Of a stretch of DNA of 64,000 bases, positions 23,809 to 32,075 are shown one piece after another. The notes under the pieces are model-generated. The model saw nothing but the letters and a program-made list of their open reading frames with translations, ran no database searches and was not told where the DNA came from. The translations under genes and the position numbers were made by a program. The stretch covers positions 62,001-126,000 of the forward strand of contig NZ_JACIJH010000008.1 of the NCBI RefSeq assembly GCF_014199295.1, in the 5' to 3' direction. Source of the DNA: Sphingopyxis panaciterrulae (lineage in GTDB: Bacteria > Pseudomonadota > Alphaproteobacteria > Sphingomonadales > Sphingomonadaceae). Position 1 is the first letter of the stretch; each line of letters begins with the position of its first letter.

Positions 23809-24999
23809 TCAGGCCGCGATAACGCCTGCGTCCACCAGCGCGTCGATCTCGCCCTCCGCCATGCCGCTTTCGCGCAGCAGCGCGCGGCTGTCGGCGCCCA
23901 GCGCGCGGGGCGGCGTGTCGGGGCGGGGGGCGATGCCGTCGAACAGCACCGGTTGGGGCAGCGCGCGAACGATGCCTTCGGGATAGTCGGCGGGAACGTC
24001 GAAAAAGCCGATCTCTTCCAGATGCGGATCGTCCAGCATGTCGGCGAGGCCCGGAACCTTGGAACAGGGGATGTCGCGGGCCGACAGCGCTGCGATCCAC
24101 GCCCCCGTCGTCCGTTCGGCCAGGCTGGCCGCGACGAGCGCGTAGAGGGCGTCGATATGGGCGGCGCGCTCGCGCGGGTCGTCGAACCAGGGTTCGCGCG
24201 CGACGTCGGCGCGGCCGATCTCGTCCAGAAAGGCGCGCCACTGGCGTTCGGTATAGGGCAGCACCGCGATCCAGCCGTCGGCGGTGCGAAAGGGGCGGCG
24301 GTCGGGCGACAGGATGCGCGGATAGCCGACCGCGCCGTCGGGGGCGAAGGTCGCGCCGGCGAGATGCTCGTTGAGCAGGAAGGCGGCCAGCGCCTCGAAC
24401 ATCGGCACCTCGACCCTGATCGGCCCCTCGCGCCCGCCGGCCCGCGCGACGAGCGCGGCGAGGATGGCATAGACGGCGTGCAGCGCGGCGACCTTGTCGG
24501 CGAGGATGGTGGGGACGAAGCGCGGATCGCCGCCGGCTGCGGCGCCCAGCCCGGCAATGCCGCTCGCCGCCTGGATGATGTCGTCGAAGGCGGGGCGGTC
24601 GCGGTAGCGGCCGCGCTGGCCAAAGCCGATCGCGGCGCAATGGACGATGCGCGGGTTGATTTCGGCGACTGCCTCGAAGCCGAGTCCGAGCCGTTCGGCG
24701 GCATCGACGCGCATATTGTGAAACAGCACGTCGGCGCCCGCGATCAGCCGGGCGAGCGCGGCGCGGCCCTCGGGCCGCTTGAGGTCGACGGCGATCATCC
24801 GCTTGTTGCGATTGTTGTTGACGAACAGCGCCCCGCCGCCCTCGCCGCGTGGGTGGGCGTGGCGCGCGATGTCGCCTTCGAGCGGCTCGACCTTGATGAC
24901 CTCGGCGCCGAGATCGGCAAGCATCTGCCCCGCATAGGGACCGAGCACGACGGCGCCGATCTCTATGATCCGGATTCCATTGAGCAGCGGCAGCATCAT
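23809..24999 (-). CDS. CaiB/BaiF-type (family III) CoA transferase
   Basis: A 396-residue enzyme that moves CoA between carboxylic acids. Family motifs are RIIEIGAVVLGPYAGQMLADLGAEVIK (N-terminus), EPLEGD, NRNKRMIAVDLK, and RPAFDDIIQAASGIAG with the catalytic Asp. AAGGAGAGG lies before two adjacent ATGs (24999 and 24996). It is divergent from the TonB receptor at 25289 and carries one TTACCC box on its sense strand, linking it to the 25-49 kb regulon. It would activate an acid for beta-oxidation-like breakdown. Confidence 0.9.
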   Translation of the reverse strand: MMLPLLNGIRIIEIGAVVLGPYAGQMLADLGAEVIKVEPLEGDIARHAHPRGEGGGALFVNNNRNKRMIAVDLKRPEGRAALARLIAGADVLFHNMRVDAAERLGLGFEAVAEINPRIVHCAAIGFGQRGRYRDRPAFDDIIQAASGIAGLGAAAGGDPRFVPTILADKVAALHAVYAILAALVARAGGREGPIRVEVPMFEALAAFLLNEHLAGATFAPDGAVGYPRILSPDRRPFRTADGWIAVLPYTERQWRAFLDEIGRADVAREPWFDDPRERAAHIDALYALVAASLAERTTGAWIAALSARDIPCSKVPGLADMLDDPHLEEIGFFDVPADYPEGIVRALPQPVLFDGIAPRPDTPPRALGADSRALLRESGMAEGEIDALVDAGVIAA

Positions 25000-25018
25000 C
25001 CTCTCCTTCGGATTTTTG

Positions 25019-25033
25019 TTTCCATATCGAGAC
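25019..25033. promoter_or_regulatory. Candidate IclR-type site before the CoA transferase
   Basis: TTTCCATATCGAGAC differs at two positions from TTTCCATATAGGGAC at 39020-39034, before the operon that encodes the IclR regulator. It lies about 20 bp before the CoA transferase start. Confidence 0.4.
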
Positions 25034-25112
25034 GATGTTGTCCACTCATGGATATGAATTGAGAAGGGTTTCAAAGGGGATGACGCGTCGGCGCAGCGGA
25101 CGTCCACCCGCC

Positions 25113-25184
25113 GGGAGCCGCAGGAACCCTCGGGTAATTGCGCTTCCGGCAGGCAAATTCACCCATCAAAGTTCGCAATTACCC
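25113..25184. promoter_or_regulatory. TTACCC operator region between CoA transferase and TonB receptor
   Basis: TCACCC (25159) and TTACCC (25179) stand 20 bp apart on the plus strand, pointing to the receptor. GGGTAA (25132) points to the CoA transferase, with a weak partner GGGAGC (25113). GGGTAATTGCG (25132-25142) and CGCAATTACCC (25174-25184) make a perfect 11-bp inverted repeat centred 42 bp apart. Confidence 0.6.
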
Positions 25185-25288
25185 AAATCGGAGCGAGCGC
25201 TGATGTGCAGTCCAATTACACTCCCTGTCCCAAGAGGAGAGAACAGACAATTCAGGGTCGGGACCAACGGATGGAGGAAGGGGGCGTT

Positions 25289-27370
25289 ATGACTGGTGTC
25301 TATCAAATTCGTGCAGCGGCGCGGTGCGGATCGATCGGAGTATCGTTGCTGGCACTCGCATGCGCCGCACCGGCTCATGCGCAGACGGCGGATGCGGAAA
25401 ATCACTCGGATATCGTGGTCACTGCGACGGCGACGACGGCGACCAAGACCGACACCCCCATCCTGCGCATTCCGCAGGCCATCGAGGTCGTGTCGTCCGA
25501 GGATATACAGGATCGGGGCGCGCAGAATATTCGCGAAGCGCTGAACTACACGGCGGGCGTTTACAATGGAGGCGACGATTCGCGCGGCGATTTCAATTAT
25601 ATCCGCGGGTTCGAATCGGTGCTGTATGTCGATGGCCTGAAGCGCAATTACGGCTTCGTCTATATGCCGCGCCCCGAAATCGCGACGCTGGAGCGTGTCG
25701 AGGTGCTCGTCGGTCCGGCGTCGGTGCTTTACGGCGCCGGCAGCTCGGGCGGCCTGACCAACATGCAGTCCAAGCGCCCGCAGTTCGATTTCGGCGGCAG
25801 CGCCAGCGTGAGCTATGGCACGTTCGACCGCAAGGAAGCGATCGTCGACGTCACCGGCCCGCTCGGCGATACGCTGGCGGCGCGTTTCGTGGGCGTCGTG
25901 CGCGATTCGGACTCGCGCATGGACCTCACGCGCAACGACCGCGTCGTCGCGCAGGGCGCGCTGACCTGGCGGCCCACCGAACGCACCGACATCACCGCGA
26001 TCGGCGTCTATCAGCAGGACCATAACCCGCCGAACTACAACGTCATACCGCTCGTCGGGTCGCTCTTCGCGCTTCCGGGGCAACGCATTCCCAACTCGCG
26101 CTTCTTCGGCGAGCCGGGAATCAACCGGGGCGACAAGGAATATGCCGCGCTCAGCCTGCTCGCGACGCATGAATTCAACGACTGGCTCAGCCTGCGCAGC
26201 AATAGCCGCTATACCTGGGCGAACACCGAACAGGCGGAATATTATCTGGCGACCTATTACGGCCCCGGCCCGCTGGACCCGTTCGAGCCCGGGACCACCA
26301 GGGTTCCGCGTAACCTGTTCGCGATCGACATCAAATATAACACGTTCAACACCGACAACAGCCTGGCGTTCAAGTTCGACACCGGCCCCCTCAGCCACCA
26401 ACTGCTCGCCGGCATCGACTACTCCTATTTCAAGCAGGTGTCCGGTCAGGCGTTCGTCGCCTATGCCGATTCGATCGATGTCTACAATCCGGTCTATGGC
26501 ACCGCGCCCGCGCCTGTTTTCGACTTCTTCAACACCCAGATACTGAAGCAGACCGGCCTCTATCTGCAGGATCAGGTCGATTTCGGTGAGGTGGCGTCGC
26601 TGGTGCTCGGCATCCGCCGCGACCGCTACACGAAGCAGGACGCCGGCGCGCCGCGGGAAGTCACCAGCAGGACGACCAAGCGCGCCGGCCTGACCATCAA
26701 CGTCACGCCGACGCTGGCGCCCTATGTCAGCTATTCGGAATCCTTCCTGCCGATCTCCGGCCTCAACCAGTTCGGCAACACCTACAAGCCGCTATCGGGC
26801 GAGCAGAAGGAAATCGGTATCAAGTGGCAGCCGCTGCGAACGACGATGCTGCGCCTGTCCCTGTACGATCTCAAGGAAAGCAACGCGCTTCAACCCGATC
26901 CCGACAATCCGCTGGATTCGATCCAGACGGGCTCCGTCAAGGCGCGGGGCGTCGAGGTTCAGGCCAATCACAACGTCAGGGATGACCTGTCCCTTACCGC
27001 CTCCTTCTCTTATTCCACTGTCCGGCTCTCGGGTCAGGATTATCAGCGGGACGGTTCGCCGAAATATGTTGCGGGCCTCTTCGGTACCAAGACGATCGAA
27101 CTCGCCAACGATGTGCGGATGCGCCTTGGCGCCGGTGTGCGCTATACGGGCGCGACGCGGTCGTTCGATCCATTCAGCGGTTTCCTGGTCGTGACGCCCA
27201 GCTATACGCTTGTCGATGCCATGGCCGCCCTCGAGTATAAGAACTGGACGCTTCAACTGAATGCGGTGAACCTGTTCGACGACCTCTATTATCCGGGCTG
27301 TTCCTATTACGGCTCGTGCGCGAACGGCGAACCGCGCACGGTGCAGGGGACGCTCAGCTATCGGTTCTGA
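25289..27370 (+). CDS. TonB-dependent siderophore receptor
   Basis: A 693-residue receptor. Signal peptide ending ALACAAPAHA, then the plug with DIVVTATAT, IPQAIEVVSSEDIQDRGAQN, FNYIRGFESVLYVDGLKR and VEVLVGPASVLYGAGSSGG, which match FhuA/FpvA-like ferric siderophore receptors. The barrel ends TLSYRF. The ATG at 25289 follows GGAGGAAGGGGGC. Two TTACCC-type boxes 20 bp apart lie 104-130 bp upstream. A PKHD hydroxylase, the usual partner of such receptors, is nearby at 27778. The ligand may be iron-bound or another solute. Confidence 0.92.
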   Translation: MTGVYQIRAAARCGSIGVSLLALACAAPAHAQTADAENHSDIVVTATATTATKTDTPILRIPQAIEVVSSEDIQDRGAQNIREALNYTAGVYNGGDDSRGDFNYIRGFESVLYVDGLKRNYGFVYMPRPEIATLERVEVLVGPASVLYGAGSSGGLTNMQSKRPQFDFGGSASVSYGTFDRKEAIVDVTGPLGDTLAARFVGVVRDSDSRMDLTRNDRVVAQGALTWRPTERTDITAIGVYQQDHNPPNYNVIPLVGSLFALPGQRIPNSRFFGEPGINRGDKEYAALSLLATHEFNDWLSLRSNSRYTWANTEQAEYYLATYYGPGPLDPFEPGTTRVPRNLFAIDIKYNTFNTDNSLAFKFDTGPLSHQLLAGIDYSYFKQVSGQAFVAYADSIDVYNPVYGTAPAPVFDFFNTQILKQTGLYLQDQVDFGEVASLVLGIRRDRYTKQDAGAPREVTSRTTKRAGLTINVTPTLAPYVSYSESFLPISGLNQFGNTYKPLSGEQKEIGIKWQPLRTTMLRLSLYDLKESNALQPDPDNPLDSIQTGSVKARGVEVQANHNVRDDLSLTASFSYSTVRLSGQDYQRDGSPKYVAGLFGTKTIELANDVRMRLGAGVRYTGATRSFDPFSGFLVVTPSYTLVDAMAALEYKNWTLQLNAVNLFDDLYYPGCSYYGSCANGEPRTVQGTLSYRF

Positions 27371-27400
27371 CCGGATCGCGGCGACACGGTCTTTACGCGG

Positions 27401-27436
27401 CGGCGGCCGGGGCATCCCGGCCGCCGTTCTCATTTG
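27401..27436 (+). terminator. Rho-independent terminator of the TonB receptor
   Basis: CGGCGGCCGGG and CCCGGCCGCCG pair perfectly over 11 bp with loop GCAT, followed by TTCTCATTT, 31 bp after the stop. Confidence 0.85.
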
Positions 27437-27575
27437 AATATGCGGAAGGCCAAGGAAGGAAGAGGCTGGGGCCTCACTCTGGGCGGCGTGGACACATTCG
27501 ATTGACCGCTATTCGCTGTAACCCGATGGGAAGCGGGCCGTCCGGTTTCGACCGGAAGGCGACGTTTCCATCATC

Positions 27576-27676
27576 GTCACCCTGAACTTGTTTCAGGGTC
27601 CATGGCCTGCCGTTTCCTTCGGCGCAGCGCAGGGTGAGAGGTCCGGCCATGGATGCTGAAACAAGTTCAGCATGAC
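27576..27676. repeat. Long imperfect inverted repeat (101 bp)
   Basis: Bases 27576-27607 and 27645-27676 are inverted copies matching at about 28 of 32 positions, with a 37-base centre. The core CTGAACTTGTTTCAG is itself palindromic. It resembles paired REP units. The rest of the 27371-27777 gap holds the terminator above and no gene I can support. Confidence 0.75.
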
Positions 27677-27777
27677 GAGGCCGCGAGGCAGTTTCCACCC
27701 CCGTCCCGCCATTTCGCCGCGTCCAACCCGTTCTTTCCAAGCAGACATTCGCCTGGCATGGAATCTGTTCACGCCGC

Positions 27778-28449
27778 CTAATTCTCCGCCCACATGCGCC
27801 ACAGGTCGCTGGTGTTGCGGGTCAGCGTGTCGAAGGCGGCGGTCTTTCCGGTTTCGGCGAACATCGTCGTGCGCAGATTTTCAAGCTCGAAGAGTATGCG
27901 GCGCTTGTCGGTGCCGCGCACGAGACTCTGTATCCAGCCGACCGCGACGTCGCGCCGGCCCGATGTCACCTTCGTTACCTCGTGAACCGAATTGGCGGGA
28001 TAGAGGATCGCCGCCCCGGCGGGCAGCTTGAAGGCGCGCGTGCCCGCGGGCTCTTCGATCTCGAGCTCGCCGCCTTCATAGCTGTCCGGGTCGGACAGGA
28101 AGAGCGTGAAGGCGAGGTCGATACGCGTCTGCGGCGCATCGCCCATCAGCGCATTGTCGACGTGGGGGCCATAGCTCATGCCGGCGGTGTAGCGGCTGAA
28201 GAGGATCGGCCGCATCGCGCGCGGCATCGCGGCGGTCGCAAAGAAGCGACTGGCCGCCAGCGCTTCCGTGACCATGGCCTGCATTGCGGCATAGTCCCTG
28301 GAATCGCTGGCGACCTGTTTGTTTTCCTTTACCCCGGCGGCTGCCCATCCGGCCGTCTCGCGACCATCTATGAATGTCTGGCGATCCATCATGGCGACCA
28401 GCTTGTCGATCTGGTCGCCGGTCAGAATGTCGGGAATGCAGATGAGCAA
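27778..28449 (-). CDS. PKHD-type Fe(II)/2-oxoglutarate hydroxylase (PiuC/YbiX family)
   Basis: A 223-residue cytoplasmic dioxygenase. Metal ligands are His96 and Asp98 (YGPHVDNAL) and His156 (NSVHEV), and Arg166 (GRRDVAV) would bind 2-oxoglutarate. RFFATAAMPRAMRPILFSRY and LFLSDPDSYEGGEL are family signatures. PiuC homologues are usually iron-regulated and sit by catecholate or hydroxamate siderophore receptors, as here. It begins 18 bases after the secreted protein at 28468 and is probably co-transcribed with it from the TTACCC promoter. Confidence 0.92.
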   Translation of the reverse strand: MLICIPDILTGDQIDKLVAMMDRQTFIDGRETAGWAAAGVKENKQVASDSRDYAAMQAMVTEALAASRFFATAAMPRAMRPILFSRYTAGMSYGPHVDNALMGDAPQTRIDLAFTLFLSDPDSYEGGELEIEEPAGTRAFKLPAGAAILYPANSVHEVTKVTSGRRDVAVGWIQSLVRGTDKRRILFELENLRTTMFAETGKTAAFDTLTRNTSDLWRMWAEN

Positions 28450-28467
28450 GGCCGGTCCTTCTTGTGG

Positions 28468-29097
28468 CTACATGTCGGGCGCCGCCCCCTTCTTGAGGTC
28501 GTGCGCCTTGCCGGAAACGGTTCCGTCCGGCTTCACCATCGCGACGCTATCCATAACGAAGAAGACTGTATAGCAGCCGGTGATCTGGGTCTTGCCGGCC
28601 CAGGCGATGTCGACGCACAATTTATTATCCTCGGCCTTCCAACTGCCGGTGACGGGCTCGTTCACCTGGGCGCTGCAAACACCCTCGTAGAGCAGGAAGC
28701 CGTCGCCGGGGATTTCCGTCTTCGGGCATTTCTTGAGGTCGGTCGGATCGTAGCGGATATTATAGCCGCCGACCGTGCCGTCCGCGCCATATTGATGGGC
28801 GTAATGATAGGGGATCGCGAGCGTGTTGCCCGTGAGCGCCTTCTGAATCTGTTCGGTCGTCAACGCCGGAAACGACAGCGTCGGCCATACCCGGTGCGAC
28901 CCGATGCCATTTTCGCCGCCTTCGCCCGCCAGCATCAGCGACAGCGCCTTGTCGAAGCCGGTGGGATAGACGAAATCGGTCGGCGAGGCCGTGGTCGGCA
29001 CATCCTCCGGGTGGGCGAGAGCCGGCGGCGCTGCCATCGTCGTGGCCGCGGCGGCGCCGGCGGCGGCGGTCCAAAGCTTCATCGTGAATGTCTGCAT
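28468..29097 (-). CDS. Secreted protein of unknown function
   Basis: About 209 residues with an export signal (MQTFTMKLWTAAAGAAAATT, cleaved near PALAHP). The mature part has five cysteines (KKCPKTE, EGVCSAQ, NKLCVDI, TGCYTVFF among them) that could form disulfides. Conserved-looking segments are TLSFPALTTEQIQKALTGNTL and GSWKAEDNKLCVD, followed by a short tail. The start could also be the Met at 29082. I do not recognise the family. Two GGGTAA boxes on the plus strand place it in the TTACCC regulon, ahead of the PKHD hydroxylase. Confidence 0.7.
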   Translation of the reverse strand: MQTFTMKLWTAAAGAAAATTMAAPPALAHPEDVPTTASPTDFVYPTGFDKALSLMLAGEGGENGIGSHRVWPTLSFPALTTEQIQKALTGNTLAIPYHYAHQYGADGTVGGYNIRYDPTDLKKCPKTEIPGDGFLLYEGVCSAQVNEPVTGSWKAEDNKLCVDIAWAGKTQITGCYTVFFVMDSVAMVKPDGTVSGKAHDLKKGAAPDM

Positions 29098-29203
29098 CTC
29101 TCGAAACCTCTCCCCATTGCGGACCAAGCCAAGCGACACCCCGGTGCCGAATCCGCATCCCCCGATGACACCATAAACCGGAGGGGGGGTCAGCACGGCT
29201 GTT

Positions 29204-29309
29204 GGGTAAAGGTGACGCCGTGGAGGGTAAGCGGCCGCGGCCGAGGGCAACGAAAAGGGCCGTCGCGTCGGTCGTTGGACGGCTTACCCGTCTTCCCCGT
29301 CCCTTACCC
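29204..29309. promoter_or_regulatory. Mirrored double TTACCC operator in a divergent promoter
   Basis: GGGTAA at 29204 and 29225 (21 bp apart) faces the secreted-protein gene on the minus strand; TTACCC at 29284 and 29304 (20 bp apart) faces the amidohydrolase on the plus strand. All four cores are perfect. This accounts for the 338-bp gap 29098-29435, in which I see no other gene. Confidence 0.7.
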
Positions 29310-29435
29310 CCCGACGGGGGTTCGCCGACCGGGGCGGCTGTTGTTCTATGGCGGGTGCGGGGATGGCAAATTCCCGCCGGGAAGCCATAGACGGAATTCC
29401 AGGCAATTCCGCTTCATCTCATCCGGGGAGGGACG

Positions 29436-31172
29436 ATGTCGAGAGTCTTTGCACGAGCCGCCGTTCTGGCGCTGTCCATCACGGTCGCCGCGCCGGCGCT
29501 GGCCGCGCCGCAGGCCGGGGCCGACATGATCCTGACCAACGCCCGCGTCTATACGGTCGAGGCGCGCCAGCCCTGGGCCGAGGCGGTCGCGATCGAGGAT
29601 GGCCGGATCGTCGCGGTCGGCAGCGCGGCGGAGGTCGGCAAGCTGCGGGACGCGGACACGCGGGTCGTCGATCTGGGCGGACGCCTGGTCCTGCCCGCCT
29701 TCGGCGACGCGCATGTCCACCCGCTGTTCGGCGGGCTCAGCCGGTCGCGCTGTCCGCTTCAGGACGGCAAGACGATCGCCGATTATCAGGCGCTGATCGC
29801 CAAATGCGTCGCCGCGGCGCCGGGCGACGGGGCGATCTATGGCGTCGGCTGGAGCGACGCGCTGTTTCCGCCGAACGGCATCCCGCGCAAGGAGCTGCTC
29901 GACGCTGTGACGACGACGCGCCCGTTGATCTTCGAATCGGTCGGCGGGCATACCTATTGGCTGAATTCGAAGGCGCTCGCGGTCGCGAACATCACCCGGG
30001 ACACGAAGGACCCGCCGAACGGCACCATCGACCGCGACCCGGCGACCGGCGAGCCGGTGGGTAGCCTGCAGGAAGCGGCGATGGAACTGGTCCGGCACCT
30101 GATCCCGCCGCCGTCCGCGGCCGAGATCCAGAATTCGATCCTCTATGTCGCCGACCATTTCAACCGCCTCGGCATCGTGAGCTGGAACGACGCGGGGGTC
30201 GATTTCGGCGACGACGGCGGCAGCGCGATGGTCGATGCCTATAAGGCGGTGATGGACGCGGGCAAGCTGACGAGCCACGTCACCGTGTCGCTGAAGTGGA
30301 AGAACGAGCGCGGCATGGACCAGTTGCCGAGCCTGCTGCGCGCGGCCGAGCGCGCCAATGCGCTCGGCATTCCGACCAACACGGTCAAATTCTATGTCGA
30401 CGGGGTGATCCCGCAGAAGACCGCCTATATGCTCGCGCCCTATCAGAATAGCGACGAGCGCGGGGCGCCGCAGATCGCGCCGGAGGTGCTGAAGCAGGCG
30501 ATGGTCGCGATCGACGCGCGCGGGATGCACGGTTTCTTCCACGCGATCGGCGACGGCGCCGTCCGCCTCTCGCTCGACGCGATCGAGGCGGCGCGCAAGG
30601 CCAATGGCGCGAAGCCGACCTGGCATATGGTGACGCACCTCAACGTCGTCGATCCGGCGGACCAGCCGCGCTTCGCCAGGCTGTCGACCTTTGCCCAGTT
30701 CCAGCCGACCTGGGCGTCCTGGTACGATTATATGGACCTGACGGTCGCCGCAATCGGGCCCGAACGCGCGAAATATATCTATCCGGCGGGCAGCATCGTG
30801 CGCGCGGGCGGCAAGCTCGCCTATGGGGCCGACTGGCCGGTGGGCAGCGCCAATCCGCTCGAGGGCATCGAGGTCGCGATCACGCGGCGCACCGCGGGCG
30901 ATCCGAACGCCCGGCCGCTGCTGCCCGACGAGGGCGTCAGCCTGAAGGAAGCGATCGCGAGCCACACGATCAACGTCGCCATCGTCAACGGCTTCGACAA
31001 GATCACCGGCTCGATCGCGGCGGGCAAGAGCGCCGACCTTGTCGTGCTCGACAGGAATATCTTCGACCTGCCGGTCTATCAGATTTCGGGGACCAAGGTT
31101 CTGCTCACCCTGTTCGAGGGCAAGCCGGTCGCTGGGGCCTGGGCGGATGTCGACGCGGGGAGCGGTCGGTAG
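29436..31172 (+). CDS. Exported YtcJ-type amidohydrolase
   Basis: A 578-residue enzyme with a Sec signal (MSRVFARAAVLALSITVAAP). LPAFGDAHVHPLFGG supplies HxH; FFHAIGDGAVR, WHMVTHLNVVD and YGADWPVGSANP supply the later His and Asp ligands. GGGGAGGG precedes the ATG. It is a second YtcJ-type enzyme in the window but differs from the one at 9292 in using Sec rather than Tat export. Two perfect TTACCC boxes lie 127-152 bp upstream. It probably cleaves an amide, formamide or cyclic imide in the periplasm. Confidence 0.88.
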   Translation: MSRVFARAAVLALSITVAAPALAAPQAGADMILTNARVYTVEARQPWAEAVAIEDGRIVAVGSAAEVGKLRDADTRVVDLGGRLVLPAFGDAHVHPLFGGLSRSRCPLQDGKTIADYQALIAKCVAAAPGDGAIYGVGWSDALFPPNGIPRKELLDAVTTTRPLIFESVGGHTYWLNSKALAVANITRDTKDPPNGTIDRDPATGEPVGSLQEAAMELVRHLIPPPSAAEIQNSILYVADHFNRLGIVSWNDAGVDFGDDGGSAMVDAYKAVMDAGKLTSHVTVSLKWKNERGMDQLPSLLRAAERANALGIPTNTVKFYVDGVIPQKTAYMLAPYQNSDERGAPQIAPEVLKQAMVAIDARGMHGFFHAIGDGAVRLSLDAIEAARKANGAKPTWHMVTHLNVVDPADQPRFARLSTFAQFQPTWASWYDYMDLTVAAIGPERAKYIYPAGSIVRAGGKLAYGADWPVGSANPLEGIEVAITRRTAGDPNARPLLPDEGVSLKEAIASHTINVAIVNGFDKITGSIAAGKSADLVVLDRNIFDLPVYQISGTKVLLTLFEGKPVAGAWADVDAGSGR

Positions 31173-31184
31173 GGAATCGCCGCT

Positions 31185-32057
31185 TCAGGGCCAGCGGGCG
31201 GCCGCACGGAGCGCTGCCGTGACCGAGCGGTGCGGCACCGAGAGGTGGGTTTCGCCGTCGAGGATGAGCAGGTCGCTCCGCAGACCCTGACCCGATAGCG
31301 CGGCGAGCCGCCGGCCGAGCGCCGCGGTGTCCTCCGCTATCGCGCCCTCCTCCTCGCGCTCGCCCGCGATCAGCAGCAGGCGGGTGCCGCGCGTCGGGGC
31401 GGCACCTTGCTCCACTCGCGTCCGCCAGGCGCGCTCCTCGGCCAGGATCGCCTGATTGTCCCACCAGATCGAGGGGCTGGCGGCGATGATGGTCCGAAAG
31501 GCGCCGGGGCGGGTGTAGAGCATGTGCAGCGCGAACAGCCCGCCCAGCGAATGGCCGTAGAGCGTCTGGCGGTAGGGGTTGACCGGATAGCGTTTCTCGA
31601 CCGCCGGCTTCAGCTTTTCGAGCAGAAAGGTCTCGAAGCGGTCGCGGCCGCCGGCGGAGGCGTAGAGTGCTTTCAGCACCGGCGTCTCGATCGGGGCGGT
31701 GAAATCGGACATCCGGCGCGGGTCGTAGACCTGGCCACCGGGATAGCCGATCCCGACGACGATCATCTTGTCGAGGCCGCTCGATCCCAGCCCCTGAATC
31801 CGGCGCGCCTCGGCGAAGGCGGCGAACATCGCATTGCCGTCGAGCACATAGAGGATCGGAAAGCCGCCGTCGGGCGCTTCGCCCGCGGGGCGGGAGACGA
31901 GAATGCGATAGGGCTGGCCGTCGTCCGACGCGAGGTCCCATGTTTCGGTTTCGGGCAGCGCATAGGCTGTGGCGGGTGCCGGCTCGGTGGCGAAGGCCGG
32001 TCCGGCGGCGGCGCCCAGCAGGCAGGCGGCGGCAACCACGGCGCGGGCGAAGGGCAT
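31185..32057 (-). CDS. Exported IroE/BesA-like esterase (copy 1)
   Basis: A 290-residue alpha/beta hydrolase of the esterase D/siderophore-hydrolase group. Signal peptide to about residue 23, then YRILVSRP, FPILYVLDGNAMFAAFAEA, GHSLGGLFALHMLY (nucleophile Ser), SPSIWWDNQ, and the C-terminal His in DGETHLSVPHRS. IroE and BesA hydrolyse tri-ester siderophores. It starts 18 bases after the NCS1 transporter with AGAGGAGAG before the ATG, so it is probably the last gene of the HyuA operon. A paralogue lies at 47166. Confidence 0.87.
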   Translation of the reverse strand: MPFARAVVAAACLLGAAAGPAFATEPAPATAYALPETETWDLASDDGQPYRILVSRPAGEAPDGGFPILYVLDGNAMFAAFAEARRIQGLGSSGLDKMIVVGIGYPGGQVYDPRRMSDFTAPIETPVLKALYASAGGRDRFETFLLEKLKPAVEKRYPVNPYRQTLYGHSLGGLFALHMLYTRPGAFRTIIAASPSIWWDNQAILAEERAWRTRVEQGAAPTRGTRLLLIAGEREEEGAIAEDTAALGRRLAALSGQGLRSDLLILDGETHLSVPHRSVTAALRAAARWP

Positions 32058-32075
32058 GGCGTCTCTCCTCTTGTG

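Noticed and set aside
27576..27676. Possible CRISPR or attachment site
   Set aside because: There are only two copies, in inverted orientation and with no regular spacers; this is a REP-like pair.
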